A DNA stretch of 64,000 bases from Brenneria goodwinii (GCF_002291445.1 NZ_CP014137.1:992001-1056000); one strand, 5' to 3'. Counted from the first letter of the stretch, positions 8,618-18,495 are shown. The notes: generated from the letters alone by a model not told the origin. Numbers and translations are program-made.

Positions 8618-9853
8618 TTAATGGCCTAATAGCGCATTGAAAGGTTCAATTTCGACCCATTCACCGGCCTCGACACGGCCGCGATCGGCCTCCAGCACGA
8701 TAAAGCAGTTAGCCAGGCTAAACGAACTGAACACATGCGAACCCTGATGGCCGGTCGTTTTGACTTCCCATTCACCCTGGGCGTTACGGCTAAAGATCCC
8801 GCGCTGAAAGTCGGCTCGTCCCGGTGATTTTTTCAGCTCGCTGGTGGTTTTCACCCGCAGTCGGGCGGGAAAATGCCACTGTGAATGCCCTGATAAACGG
8901 GCTAACAGCGGTTGCACCAGTTGATAGAATGTCGCCACGGATGAAACCGGATTACCCGGCAGGCCGCAGAACCAGGCGTTGTGCAGTTTTCCAAAGGCGA
9001 AGGGTTTGCCGGGCTTGATGGCTAATTTCCAGAAATGGATGTTGCCCAGCTCTTCCAGTATCGTTTTGGTGTAATCCGCCTCGCCAACGGAAACGCCGCC
9101 GCTGCTGATGACCAGATCGGCGCTGCTGTCGGCTTGCCGGAACACGTTTCTCAAGGCGCTGGGATCGTCACGGACGATACCCAAATCGTTGACCACGCAG
9201 CCCAGTTGTTCCAGCATTAAGCGCAGAGCGAAACGGTTGGTGTCGTAAATTTGTCCGGCTTGCAGCGGTTGGCCGACGGGCTGGAGTTCATCGCCGGTCG
9301 AAAAAATAGCGACTTTCAGGCGGCGGAATACCTCAACCTGCGCGATCCCCAACGATGCCAGCAAAGGCAATTCCGCCACGCTCAGCTTGGTGCCGGCAGG
9401 CAATACGCTGGCGCCTTGACGGATATCCTCCCCCGCCAGACGAATATTCTGCCCTGATTTGACCTCACGGAGAAAGCGAATGCCCGCCTCGCAGACTTCG
9501 GTATGTTCCTGCATAACAACCGTATCAGCGCAGTCGGGAATCGGGGCTCCCGTCATAATGCGGATACAGGTTCCTGCCGGCCATTCACCGTCAAACGGCG
9601 CGCCGGCGAAGGATTTCCCGGCTAGCGGAAGCGGGGCGGCGGCGGACAGGTCCGCATAGCGAATGGCGTAACCATCCATCGCGGCATTGGCGAACGGGGG
9701 AACATTTATTGGCGAGGTGATTGCTCGGGCGGTAATTCGGCCTGTTGCGTCATACAGTGAAACGACCTCCGTTTCCGCTATTGTTTCAAGCTGGGAAAAC
9801 ATCTTTTCTCGCGCTTGTTCGAGCGTCAATAAACCTGGGTTAACGTTTTCCAT
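8618..9853 (-). CDS. moeA: Molybdopterin molybdenumtransferase MoeA
   Basis: A 411-residue cytoplasmic enzyme that inserts molybdate into adenylated molybdopterin, completing Moco. The four-domain MoeA layout is seen: N-terminal LTLEQAREKM, the PPFANAAMDGYAIR motif (near 50-65), RIMTGAPIPDCADTVVMQEH, the MPT-binding segment FSTGDEL and SSGGVSVGEADY, KPGKPFAFG and GLPGNPVSS. Start ATG 9853 follows GGAG. First gene of the moeAB operon. Confidence 0.97.
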   Translation of the reverse strand: MENVNPGLLTLEQAREKMFSQLETIAETEVVSLYDATGRITARAITSPINVPPFANAAMDGYAIRYADLSAAAPLPLAGKSFAGAPFDGEWPAGTCIRIMTGAPIPDCADTVVMQEHTEVCEAGIRFLREVKSGQNIRLAGEDIRQGASVLPAGTKLSVAELPLLASLGIAQVEVFRRLKVAIFSTGDELQPVGQPLQAGQIYDTNRFALRLMLEQLGCVVNDLGIVRDDPSALRNVFRQADSSADLVISSGGVSVGEADYTKTILEELGNIHFWKLAIKPGKPFAFGKLHNAWFCGLPGNPVSSVATFYQLVQPLLARLSGHSQWHFPARLRVKTTSELKKSPGRADFQRGIFSRNAQGEWEVKTTGHQGSHVFSSFSLANCFIVLEADRGRVEAGEWVEIEPFNALLGH

Positions 9854-10177
9854 CTGTACTCCATTATTTCATTTATCGCATTTCTGCCGGCAGGCGGAAA
9901 TGCGTATTTTATGCCAATATTATGTCAGAGAACGCCGTCCCCTTCATCTTTCTGGAGGCGCGGCGCGTTGGCTTTTCTCACTGATTTATACTGTTTGTTT
10001 ATGTTAATTAACTTAATGTTATAAAAGAAATTTTTCGAAGTTGCGATTCAGTTTCCGCTTTACATCCTACAGTGCGCTAAATATAGTCAAAAAAACGAGT
10101 TTAATGACAAACGGTTATTTGCCTGCCTGTCTGCGCGACTATTTTCGCATTCCGTTTTATATGGAGACCCACTGTTA
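9854..10177. other. moeA-gsiA divergent intergenic region (iaaA absent)
   Basis: About 320 bp, AT-rich in its right half, presumably carrying both promoters. In E. coli the isoaspartyl peptidase gene iaaA lies here ahead of gsiA. No remnant of it is visible. Confidence 0.6.
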
Positions 10178-12079
10178 ATGACACAAACACGGCATCATCA
10201 TGCGCCGCTTTCCGATCCTGCGTCAGGCTTTTTTTTGCCGGATGAGCAGGTATTATCTGTACGCGATCTGAGCGTTTATTTTGAACAGCAAGGCCAGCGG
10301 ACTGATGCGGTGCGTGACTTAACCTTTGCGGTGAACAGAGGGGAGACGCTGGCGATTGTGGGGGAATCCGGATCGGGGAAATCCGTGACGTCGCTGGCGC
10401 TGATGCGGCTCGTCGAGCAGGCCGGCGGCGTTATTCACCGGGGGGAAATGCTGCTTCGCAAGCGAGACGGCCAGATATTGAATTTGAGAACCACGGCTCA
10501 ATCACAGATGCGCAGGCTGCGCGGCGCCGATATGGCGATGATTTTTCAAGAGCCGATGACATCATTGAATCCGGTATACCCGGTCGGCGAGCAGATTGCC
10601 GAGTCCATCCGTCTGCATCAGGGCAAGGATCACCGCGCCGCTAAGCGTGAAGCATTACGCATGCTGGATTTGGTGCGTATCCCGGAAGCGCGCAATGTGC
10701 TGGATCGTTACCCCCATCAGCTTTCCGGGGGCATGCGTCAGCGGGTAATGATTGCGATGGCGCTCTCCTGCAAGCCGTCGCTGCTGATTGCCGATGAGCC
10801 GACAACGGCGCTGGATGTCACCATTCAGGCGCAGATCCTGCAACTTATCCGCGTATTGCAGCGGGAAATGGATATGGCGGTGATCTTCATTACCCACGAT
10901 ATGGGCGTGGTGGCGGAGGTCGCCGACAAGGTGCTGGTGATGTATCGCGGGGAGAGCGTTGAAACGGCAACCGCCACCGAGATTTTTACCGCCCCGCGGC
11001 ATCACTATACCAAAGCGCTGCTGGCGGCGGTGCCCAAGCTGGGCTCGATGCGCGGGCGGCCCTATCCGGCAAAATTTCCGTTGCTGAACCGGGATTCATC
11101 GTTGACGGACGACAACGAGCCGCAGAATACGGTGCCGCCGCATGCCGCGCCCATTCTGCAAGTGAAGGATCTGGTTACCCGTTTCCCGGTTCGCAGCGGG
11201 ATTTTGAACCGCGTTACACGGCAGGTTCATGCGGTGGAAAACGTCAGTTTTGATCTGTATCCGGGGGAAACGCTGTCGCTGGTGGGCGAGTCGGGCTGCG
11301 GGAAGTCCACAACCGGCCGTTCGTTGCTGCGGCTGGTGGAAAGTCAGAGCGGCACCATTATTTTTAACGGACAGCAGATTGACCGTCTGGCCGGTCCGAC
11401 GCTACAGCACCTGCGGCGGGATATTCAGTTTATTTTTCAGGATCCCTACGCGTCGCTGGATCCCCGGATGACGGTCGGTTTTTCCATTATGGAGCCTTTA
11501 TTGGTTCACGGCGTGGCGAGCCGTCAGGAGGCGGAGAAACGTGTGGCGTGGCTATTGTCCCGCGTCGGTCTGGCGCCTGAACACGCCCGGCGTTATCCCC
11601 ATGAATTTTCCGGCGGACAGCGCCAGCGTATATGTATCGCCAGGGCGCTGGCGCTGAACCCCAAAGTGGTGATCGCCGACGAAGCGGTTTCGGCGCTCGA
11701 TGTCTCTATTCAGGCGCAAATCGTCAATTTAATGCTTGAGCTACAGCGTGAATTCGGCGTCTCTTTTTTGTTTATTTCGCACGATATGGCGGTGGTGGAG
11801 CGAATCAGCCACCGGGTGGCGGTGATGTATATGGGGCAGATCGTGGAAATTGGCCCGCGCAGCGCGGTGTTTGAGCACCCCCAGCATCCTTATACCCGTA
11901 AGCTGATGGCGGCGGTTCCCGTTGCCGACCCATCCCGCCGCCATCGTGAACAGGTTTTATTGGTTGATGAAGTACCGAGCCCGATCCGGGCAATAGGCGA
12001 TGAACCTACCACCGCGCCTTTAGTGCAGGTTGGCGAGCGTCACTTTGTCGCTCATCACCCGATTGCTGGCGCTTATTGA
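10178..12079 (+). CDS. gsiA: Glutathione ABC importer ATP-binding protein GsiA
   Basis: A 633-residue fusion of two ABC ATPase domains that powers dipeptide-type glutathione import. Domain 1 (about 25-290) has Walker A GESGSGKS, signature LSGGMRQR and Walker B LLIADEP. Domain 2 (about 325-590) has GESGCGKS, FSGGQRQR and VVIADEA. Oligopeptide-type C-terminal tails (HPYTRKLMAAVP) follow. First gene of gsiABCD; start ATG 10178 has GGAG 12 bp upstream. Slightly longer than the E. coli protein. Substrate is inferred from gene order and length; other peptides are possible. Confidence 0.93.
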   Translation: MTQTRHHHAPLSDPASGFFLPDEQVLSVRDLSVYFEQQGQRTDAVRDLTFAVNRGETLAIVGESGSGKSVTSLALMRLVEQAGGVIHRGEMLLRKRDGQILNLRTTAQSQMRRLRGADMAMIFQEPMTSLNPVYPVGEQIAESIRLHQGKDHRAAKREALRMLDLVRIPEARNVLDRYPHQLSGGMRQRVMIAMALSCKPSLLIADEPTTALDVTIQAQILQLIRVLQREMDMAVIFITHDMGVVAEVADKVLVMYRGESVETATATEIFTAPRHHYTKALLAAVPKLGSMRGRPYPAKFPLLNRDSSLTDDNEPQNTVPPHAAPILQVKDLVTRFPVRSGILNRVTRQVHAVENVSFDLYPGETLSLVGESGCGKSTTGRSLLRLVESQSGTIIFNGQQIDRLAGPTLQHLRRDIQFIFQDPYASLDPRMTVGFSIMEPLLVHGVASRQEAEKRVAWLLSRVGLAPEHARRYPHEFSGGQRQRICIARALALNPKVVIADEAVSALDVSIQAQIVNLMLELQREFGVSFLFISHDMAVVERISHRVAVMYMGQIVEIGPRSAVFEHPQHPYTRKLMAAVPVADPSRRHREQVLLVDEVPSPIRAIGDEPTTAPLVQVGERHFVAHHPIAGAY

Positions 12080-12107
12080 CAGGGATTCACAAGGAGAATG
12101 TAACACG

Positions 12108-13652
12108 ATGAAGGTTATCACTTTTAAACGTAAATGGTTACTTGCTGCCGGTGTCGCCGCTGCCATGGCAACGGCGCCAGCCTGGGCGGCCAAGGATGCG
12201 GTTATCGCTGTCGCATCGAACTTCACTACGCTGGATCCTTACGACGCCAATGACTCGTTGTCCCAAACCGTCGCCAAATCGTTCTATCAGGGGTTATTTG
12301 GTTTCGACAAGGATATGAAACTGGTCAATGTGCTGGCGGAAAGTTATACCACCAGTCCGGATGGTCTGGTTTATACCATCAAGCTGCATCCGGGCGTGAA
12401 GTTCCACGATGGGACGGATTTTAATGCCGAAGCGGTGAAGGTGAACCTGGATCGCGCCAGTAACCCGGAGAACCGACTGAAGCGCTATAACCTGTTCAAG
12501 ATGATCGATAAAACGGAAGTGGTCGACGGGCAAACGGTAAAAATCACGCTGAAAACGCCGTTCTCCGCGTTTATCAATAACCTGGCGCATCCGGCGGCGG
12601 TGATGATTTCGCCTGCGGCGTTAAACCAATACGGTAAAGAGATCGGTTTCCATCCCGTCGGTACCGGTCCGTACCGCTTTGTGGTCTGGAATCAGACCGA
12701 CTACGTCAAGGTTGAGAAATTCGCCGGTTACTGGAAGTCGGGCCAGCCTAAACTGGATAGCATAACCTGGCGGCCGGTCGTGGATAACAATACCCGCGCG
12801 GCGCTGCTGCAAACCGGTGAAGCGCACTTTGCGTATCCTATCCCTTTTGAGCAGGCCAAAGTGCTGGAGAAAAACGATCGGCTGGAGCTGGTCGCGTCGC
12901 CGTCTATTTTGCATCGCTATATCAGCCTCAACGTGACGCAGAAGCCGTTTGATAATCTCAAAGTACGTCAGGCGCTTAATTACGCCATCAACAAAGACGC
13001 GCTGATTAAAGTGGCGTTTTCCGGCTATGCAACCCCGGCGGAAGGGCCGCTGCCGCCCAGCATCGATTACGCGGTGAAGTACCAGCCGTGGCCTTACGAT
13101 CCGGCTAAAGCCCGTGAACTGCTGAAAGAAGCCGGTTATCCGAATGGCTTTACCACCACGCTCTGGTCGTCGCATAACCACAGCACGGCGCAAAAAGTGT
13201 TGCAGTTTACCCAGCAACAGCTGGCGCAGGTCGGCGTCAAGGTTCAGGTTACCGCGATGGACGCCGGGCAGCGCGCCGCCGAGGTAGAAGGGAAGGGCGT
13301 GAAAGAGACCGGCGTGCGGATGTTCTATACCGGTTGGTCGGCCTCAACCGGGGAAGCGGATTGGGCGCTGTCGCCGCTGTTTGCGACGTCATCCTGGCCG
13401 CCGGCGCTGTTCAACACGGCGTTTTACAGTAATCAACAGGTCGATGCCGATCTGGCCGGCGCGTTAAAAACCACCGATCGGGCGGAAAAACAGAAACTGT
13501 ATAAAGATGCGCAGGATAAAATCTGGGCAGATGCGCCCTGGATTTTCCTGGCGACCGAAAATCTGGTGTCAGCGAACAGCAAGAATCTGACCGGGTTTTA
13601 TGTCATGCCGGATACCGCCTTCAGTTTTGATGATGCGGATCTAAAAGAATAA
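12108..13652 (+). CDS. gsiB: Glutathione-binding periplasmic protein GsiB
   Basis: A 514-residue SBP_bac_5 family receptor that delivers glutathione to GsiCD. The signal peptide MKVITFKRKWLLAAGVAAA... ends at an AWA cleavage site near residue 27. Family motifs include LDPYDANDSLSQTVAKSFYQGLFGFD near the mature N-terminus and FHPVGTGPYRF mid-chain. The ATG at 12108 follows AAGGAG; the frame opens 78 bp upstream inside gsiA but that extension is not needed. Located 28 bp after gsiA. Confidence 0.95.
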   Translation: MKVITFKRKWLLAAGVAAAMATAPAWAAKDAVIAVASNFTTLDPYDANDSLSQTVAKSFYQGLFGFDKDMKLVNVLAESYTTSPDGLVYTIKLHPGVKFHDGTDFNAEAVKVNLDRASNPENRLKRYNLFKMIDKTEVVDGQTVKITLKTPFSAFINNLAHPAAVMISPAALNQYGKEIGFHPVGTGPYRFVVWNQTDYVKVEKFAGYWKSGQPKLDSITWRPVVDNNTRAALLQTGEAHFAYPIPFEQAKVLEKNDRLELVASPSILHRYISLNVTQKPFDNLKVRQALNYAINKDALIKVAFSGYATPAEGPLPPSIDYAVKYQPWPYDPAKARELLKEAGYPNGFTTTLWSSHNHSTAQKVLQFTQQQLAQVGVKVQVTAMDAGQRAAEVEGKGVKETGVRMFYTGWSASTGEADWALSPLFATSSWPPALFNTAFYSNQQVDADLAGALKTTDRAEKQKLYKDAQDKIWADAPWIFLATENLVSANSKNLTGFYVMPDTAFSFDDADLKE

Positions 13653-13732
13653 ATCAGCCGGCAGTGACCCGGGGCGGTAGCCGCTATCGCCCCGAATTTT
13701 TGCTAAATTCCACTCACAGGAGAGCAAGTCGC

Positions 13733-13759
13733 ATGTACGTGGAAACTTATCCATGTTGA
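13733..13759 (+). CDS. Eight-codon leader ORF overlapping the gsiC start
   Basis: ATG at 13733 is preceded by CAGGAG at good spacing and encodes MYVETYPC. Its TGA (13757-13759) overlaps the gsiC start (ATG 13753). gsiC itself has no clear ribosome site, so translational coupling through this mini-ORF is possible. It may be a vestigial upstream start. Confidence 0.35.
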   Translation: MYVETYPC

Positions 13760-14673
13760 ATTATTTTATTAAACGGTTACTGGGGCTGATCCCCACCTTA
13801 TTGATTGTCATGGTGCTGGTTTTCCTTTTTGTCCACCTGTTGCCGGGCGATCCGGCGCGTTTGGTCGCCGGGCGGGAAGCCGATGCCGCGGTGATCGAAC
13901 TGGTTCGTCAGGATTTGGGGCTGGACAAACCGCTACCGCAGCAGTTCTGGCATTTTTTCACCAATGTGCTTCAGGGCGACCTGGGCAAATCGATGGTTTC
14001 CAAAAGACCGGTGACGGAAGAGATCGCCACCCGCTTTATGCCGACGCTGTGGCTGACCGTCAGCAGTATGGCGTGGTCGGTGATTTTCGGTATGACGATC
14101 GGCGTGGTCTCCGCGGTGTGGCGTAATGGCTGGCCTGACAGAATCGGCATGACGCTAGCGGTTTCCGGCATTTCCTTTCCGGCATTTGCCCTCGGCATGC
14201 TGTTGATGCAGGTGTTTTCCGTGGAGTTGGGCTGGTTGCCCACCGTCGGCGCGGATACCTGGCGGCACTACATTCTTCCCTCTATTACGTTGGGAGCCGC
14301 GGTCGCCGCGGTGATGGCCCGTTTTACCCGCGCGTCTTTCGTAGAGGTGATGCAGGAAGATTACATGCGTACCGCGCGTGCCAAAGGCGTGCGGGAATCG
14401 CTGGTGGTGGTGAAGCATGGTTTACGCAATGCGCTGATCCCGGTTATCACCATGATGGGGCTACAGTTTGGTTTTTTGCTCGGCGGATCGATCGTGGTCG
14501 AGAAAGTCTTTAACTGGCCGGGACTGGGGCGGTTATTGGTCGATTCGGTGGAGATGCGTGATTATCCGGTGATTCAGGCGGAAGTCCTGCTGTTTTCCCT
14601 GGAGTTCATTCTTATCAATTTGTTGGTCGATATGCTGTATGCCGCGATTAACCCTGCGATTCGTTATAAATAA
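13753..14673 (+). CDS. gsiC: Glutathione ABC importer permease GsiC
   Basis: A 306-residue inner-membrane permease of the dipeptide/oligopeptide class, with six predicted helices (first at about 10-30: LGLIPTLLIVMVLVFLFV). The permease EAA motif reads RTARAKGVRESLVVVKHGLRNALIPV near residue 205, the contact with GsiA. It has the same length as the E. coli protein. The start lacks its own Shine-Dalgarno sequence and overlaps an eight-codon leader ORF. 100 bp separate it from gsiB. Confidence 0.95.
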   Translation: MLNYFIKRLLGLIPTLLIVMVLVFLFVHLLPGDPARLVAGREADAAVIELVRQDLGLDKPLPQQFWHFFTNVLQGDLGKSMVSKRPVTEEIATRFMPTLWLTVSSMAWSVIFGMTIGVVSAVWRNGWPDRIGMTLAVSGISFPAFALGMLLMQVFSVELGWLPTVGADTWRHYILPSITLGAAVAAVMARFTRASFVEVMQEDYMRTARAKGVRESLVVVKHGLRNALIPVITMMGLQFGFLLGGSIVVEKVFNWPGLGRLLVDSVEMRDYPVIQAEVLLFSLEFILINLLVDMLYAAINPAIRYK

Positions 14674-14683
14674 AGGATGGTGA

Positions 14684-15589
14684 ATGAAAAACTGGCGACG
14701 TAAAGCAGTGTTGTCGGCTATGCCGGTGATTAAGGAAGATCAAATTCGCACGCCGTGGCATGAGTTCTGGCGGCGTTTCCGTCATCAACATGTGGCGATG
14801 CTGGCCGGTATATTTGTGCTGCTGCTGATTATTATTGCCCTGTTTGCGCCGTATCTGGTTCCCTTTGATGCGGAAAATTACTTTGATTATGACCGCTTGA
14901 ACGAAGGGCCGTCCCTGATGCACTGGCTTGGCGTGGACTCGTTGGGGCGGGATATTTTCAGCCGCATTTTGCTGGGCGCGCGGATTTCGCTGGCCGCGGG
15001 CATCCTCTCCGTGTCAATCGGCATGTTGATCGGCACGGCGCTTGGCCTGTTGGCCGGATATTATGAAGGATGGTGGGATCGGGTGATTATGCGCATCTGC
15101 GATGTGTTATTCGCGTTTCCCGGCATTCTGCTGGCGATTGCCGTGGTGGCGATCATGGGCAGCGGCATGGCGAATGTGATTGTCGCGGTGGCTATTTTCA
15201 GCGTTCCCGCGTTTGCCCGTCTGGTGAGGGGGAATACGCTGGTATTGAAGCAGCAGACCTATATTGAGTCGGCCCGCAGTATCGGCGCCTCCGACTGGAC
15301 GATTATCTGCCGGCATATTCTCCCCGGGACCGTGTCCTCTATCGTGGTCTACTTCTCCATGCGTATCGGCATGTCGATCATCACGGCGGCCAGTCTCTCG
15401 TTTCTGGGACTCGGCGCGCAGCCGCCGACGCCGGAGTGGGGCGCAATGCTCAATGAGGCCCGTTCCGACATGGTGATTGCGCCGCACGTGGCGATCTTCC
15501 CCAGCCTGGCCATTTTCCTGACGGTGCTGGCGTTCAATCTGCTGGGGGATGGGTTGCGCGATGCGCTGGATCCGAAGCTGAAAGGCTAG
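14684..15589 (+). CDS. gsiD: Glutathione ABC importer permease GsiD
   Basis: A 301-residue partner permease of GsiC. An N-terminal helix (about 35-58), then an OppC-type N-terminal domain and five helices. The EAA motif reads ESARSIGASDWTIICRHILPG. It starts 10 bp after gsiC behind AAAGGATGGTGA. The last gene of the operon; a GC-rich hairpin follows at 15676-15699. Confidence 0.95.
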   Translation: MKNWRRKAVLSAMPVIKEDQIRTPWHEFWRRFRHQHVAMLAGIFVLLLIIIALFAPYLVPFDAENYFDYDRLNEGPSLMHWLGVDSLGRDIFSRILLGARISLAAGILSVSIGMLIGTALGLLAGYYEGWWDRVIMRICDVLFAFPGILLAIAVVAIMGSGMANVIVAVAIFSVPAFARLVRGNTLVLKQQTYIESARSIGASDWTIICRHILPGTVSSIVVYFSMRIGMSIITAASLSFLGLGAQPPTPEWGAMLNEARSDMVIAPHVAIFPSLAIFLTVLAFNLLGDGLRDALDPKLKG

Positions 15590-15675
15590 CCGGTTGAGCA
15601 AACGATGCGAATAAAAAGCGAGGTTGATGATAAGGCGTTAACCGATAAACCATAAAGCCATTTTGTCAGCGGTTT

Positions 15676-15699
15676 GAAGCGCGGCCTGAGCCGCGCTAT
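15676..15699. terminator. GC-rich hairpin between convergent gsiD and maeA
   Basis: AGCGCGGC-CTGA-GCCGCGCT forms an 8-bp perfect stem between the two convergent 3' ends. There is no strong T run, so terminator activity is uncertain. Confidence 0.4.
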
Positions 15700-15715
15700 T
15701 CTGTGGAGAGAAAAA

Positions 15716-17413
15716 TCAGAACGAGGTGCGTTTGTAGCTACGGTACTGCGGTTGCCAGAAGTTGTGCTCGATGGCTTTTGCCAGCGCATCGGCGGAGGTC
15801 ACCATGGCTACCCCCTGTAACTGGGCCGCTTTACCGACTTCCAGCGCGATGCGTTTCGATACGTTCTGGATATCCTCGATATCCGGTAGTAACGCGCCTT
15901 CGCCATCGTTCGCCAGCGGCGAGCAATCTGCCAGTGAGCGGCTGGCCGCCATCAGCATACCGTCGGTAATGCGGGTTGCGCCCGATGCCAGCACGCCGAG
16001 ACCGATGCCCGGGAAGATAAAGGAGTTATTGCACTGGGCAATGGGGTAAACCTTATCCTGATAGTTAACCGGCGCGAACGGACTACCGGTGGCGACGAGC
16101 GCGGCGCCGTCCGTCCAGCGGATGATGTCTTCCGGGCGGGCTTCCACGCGAGACGTCGGGTTAGACAGCGGCATGACGATAGGACGCGCGCAGTGCTTGT
16201 GCATCTCACGGATGATCTCTTCCGTAAACAGACCCGGCTGGCCGGAAACGCCGATCATGATGGTTGGTTTGGCGTTGCTGACCACTTCCAGCAGCGAGAT
16301 CGCGTCGCTGGTGACGTCCCAGTGAGCCAGTTGCTCGCTTTTCTGCACCAGCTTGCTTTGGAAGTCGAGCAGGTTCGGCAGCTTATCGGTCAACAGACCG
16401 AAACGGTCAACCATAAATACGCGGGCGCGGGCTTCGTCTTCACTCAGACCTTCCGATTTCATCTGCGCGACGATTTGTTCCGCGATACCGCATCCGGCAG
16501 AGCCGGCGCCGAGGAAGACCACGGTCTGGTCGCGTAGCTGGCTGCCGGCAGCGCGGCTGGCGGCAATCAGGCTGCCCAGCGTGACGGCGGCGGTTCCCTG
16601 AATATCGTCGTTAAAGCTACAGATCTCGTTACGGTAGCGGTTCAGCAACGGGGTGGCGTTTTTCTGGGCGAAATCTTCAAACTGCAACAGCACATTCGGC
16701 CAGCGGCGTTTCACCGCCTGAATGAATTCATCCACAAATTCATAATATTCGTCATCGGTGATGCGCGGATGACGCCAGCCCATATACAGCGGATCGTTCA
16801 GGCGTTGCGGGTTGTTGGTGCCGACATCCAGCACGACGGGCAGCGTATAGGCCGGGCTGATGCCTCCGCAGGCGGTATATAGCGACAGTTTGCCAATGGG
16901 AATACCCATACCGCCGATGCCCTGATCGCCCAGGCCCAGAATACGTTCGCCGTCGGTGACCACGATGACTTTGACGTTCTGTTTGGTGGCATTCTGCAGC
17001 ATATCGTCGATATTGGCGCGGTTGGGGTAAGCGATAAACAGGCCGCGAGCCCGGCGGTAAATATCGGAGAAATGCTCACAGGCTTCGCCCACGGTCGGCG
17101 TGTAGATGATGGGCATTAATTCGCTGAGGTGTTCGTCCAGCAACCGGTAGAAAAGCGTTTCGTTGGTGTCTTGTATATTGCGCACATAGACGTGCTTTTC
17201 GATATCGTTTTTGAATTCCTGACATTGACGCCAGGCGCGTTCCGCCTGTTCTTCAATTGTTTCGACCGCTTCCGGCAATAAACCATGAAGATTAAAGTTG
17301 GCGCGTTCTTCTTCTGTAAATGCGCTGCCTTTATTCAGTAGGGGAAATTCAAGAAGTATTGGACCAGCATAAGGGATGTAGAGGGGACGCTTGCTTTCAT
17401 ATTCTAATTCCAT
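15716..17413 (-). CDS. maeA: NAD-dependent malic enzyme MaeA
   Basis: A 565-residue cytoplasmic enzyme that oxidatively decarboxylates malate to pyruvate with NAD and a divalent metal. Landmarks are YTPTVGEACEHFS (malic-enzyme signature, near 110), the VTDGERILGLGDQG signature (near 155), FNDDIQGTAAV (metal/substrate site) and the Rossmann motif FLGAGSAGCGIAE (near 310). Full length as in E. coli (565). Single gene; its promoter region faces the cdd terminator. Confidence 0.97.
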   Translation of the reverse strand: MELEYESKRPLYIPYAGPILLEFPLLNKGSAFTEEERANFNLHGLLPEAVETIEEQAERAWRQCQEFKNDIEKHVYVRNIQDTNETLFYRLLDEHLSELMPIIYTPTVGEACEHFSDIYRRARGLFIAYPNRANIDDMLQNATKQNVKVIVVTDGERILGLGDQGIGGMGIPIGKLSLYTACGGISPAYTLPVVLDVGTNNPQRLNDPLYMGWRHPRITDDEYYEFVDEFIQAVKRRWPNVLLQFEDFAQKNATPLLNRYRNEICSFNDDIQGTAAVTLGSLIAASRAAGSQLRDQTVVFLGAGSAGCGIAEQIVAQMKSEGLSEDEARARVFMVDRFGLLTDKLPNLLDFQSKLVQKSEQLAHWDVTSDAISLLEVVSNAKPTIMIGVSGQPGLFTEEIIREMHKHCARPIVMPLSNPTSRVEARPEDIIRWTDGAALVATGSPFAPVNYQDKVYPIAQCNNSFIFPGIGLGVLASGATRITDGMLMAASRSLADCSPLANDGEGALLPDIEDIQNVSKRIALEVGKAAQLQGVAMVTSADALAKAIEHNFWQPQYRSYKRTSF

Positions 17414-17546
17414 GACTTTTTTACTCTTTTGGTGACGGAAACGAATTTAGGTGATAATGCGAAATTATTGCAGTCCCGATCTTAAATTACCCGTAAGATA
17501 TGTACAGATAATGTTAATTAAAATAGTTACATATGACTTGCATCAA

Positions 17547-17584
17547 AAAATATAAAAAGCTGTAACGATTCAACAGCTTTTAAT
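17547..17584 (-). terminator. Rho-independent terminator of cdd
   Basis: Read on the minus strand, AAAAGCTGT pairs with ACAGCTTTT around an 8-nt loop and is followed by TTTTTATATTTTTTG. Confidence 0.75.
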
Positions 17585-17607
17585 TAACGTCTTTCTTAAT
17601 GCGATTA

Positions 17608-18495
17608 TTAATCGACGAAATGTAATGTGACATTTTTACAGCCTAGCTCAGTTAATATGGCTTTGGACATCGTCCATTGGCTTATAACGGCGTTACGGCG
17701 TTCGACAACGGCAGCGCGGCGTATTTCCGTGTGTTTTGCGCCAGCCAGATTCATCAGATTAAGCGCGGCCTGCAACGGGGGAAGGCTGGGATTGAATGCC
17801 GCATTTTCGGCGTAACGACCGCTATAGATAGCGCCGTCGGCCGTTTCCAATGCGACGCCGCTTATGGCCTGACTGTATGGCGCGTGGCTGCGGTTGGCGG
17901 CATCCAATGCGGCAAGGGTTAAAGGGTCATTATCCGGCAGCGTATAGGCGTGGTTGATTTCATCCATTAGCAGCGAGCTGACGTTCAGATCGACCGGGCC
18001 AAACGAGTCAGGAAGATAATGGCTGAGCAGCGTAGGTTGACGCCCCGGTAATTGAATACGCAAAGAAGACGCGGCGTTCAGTTCATTCATAAACTGCCGG
18101 CAGTGGCCGCAAGGCGTGTAGTTCACCGTTATCGAACGCAGCCCCCGCTCATTGCGCAGCCAGGCGTGGGTGATGGCGCTTTGTTCGGCATGTACCGTCT
18201 GTTGCAATTGCATCCCGCTGAATTCCATATTGGCGCCGAAATAAAAATTGCCGCTCACCCCCTGAACTACCGCGCCCACGTGGAAATGAGAAATGGGCGT
18301 CAGCGCGCAGGCGGCTGCCAGCGGTAACAGCGCAAAAGCCAGCTCATTGCTATCTAACCGGGCGGCATCGCTCAACATTTTCACCTCGCCGGCGGTCAGC
18401 ATGGCGGTAAAATCCTGCCCGTCCAGAATGGGTTTAAGGGCGGATTGCAAACGGGTCGGCAACTGTTGAAAGGCGTCATTGAATCGTAGATGCAT
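17608..18495 (-). CDS. cdd: Cytidine deaminase
   Basis: A 295-residue two-domain (E. coli-type) cytidine/deoxycytidine deaminase of the pyrimidine salvage pathway. The catalytic zinc site is HAEQSAI (His and proton-shuttling Glu, near residue 103) plus PCGHCRQ (near 130). The N-terminal helical region and the C-terminal pseudo-domain lacking zinc ligands are both present. The start ATG 18495 follows AAGGAGATAAACCGCC. Same neighbour order as E. coli (yohJ-yohK-cdd). Confidence 0.97.
   Translation of the reverse strand: MHLRFNDAFQQLPTRLQSALKPILDGQDFTAMLTAGEVKMLSDAARLDSNELAFALLPLAAACALTPISHFHVGAVVQGVSGNFYFGANMEFSGMQLQQTVHAEQSAITHAWLRNERGLRSITVNYTPCGHCRQFMNELNAASSLRIQLPGRQPTLLSHYLPDSFGPVDLNVSSLLMDEINHAYTLPDNDPLTLAALDAANRSHAPYSQAISGVALETADGAIYSGRYAENAAFNPSLPPLQAALNLMNLAGAKHTEIRRAAVVERRNAVISQWTMSKAILTELGCKNVTLHFVD

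Noticed and set aside
12621..13217. Long antisense frame (198 codons) over gsiB
   Set aside because: A shadow of a strongly supported coding gene in GC-rich DNA; no motif or start signal.
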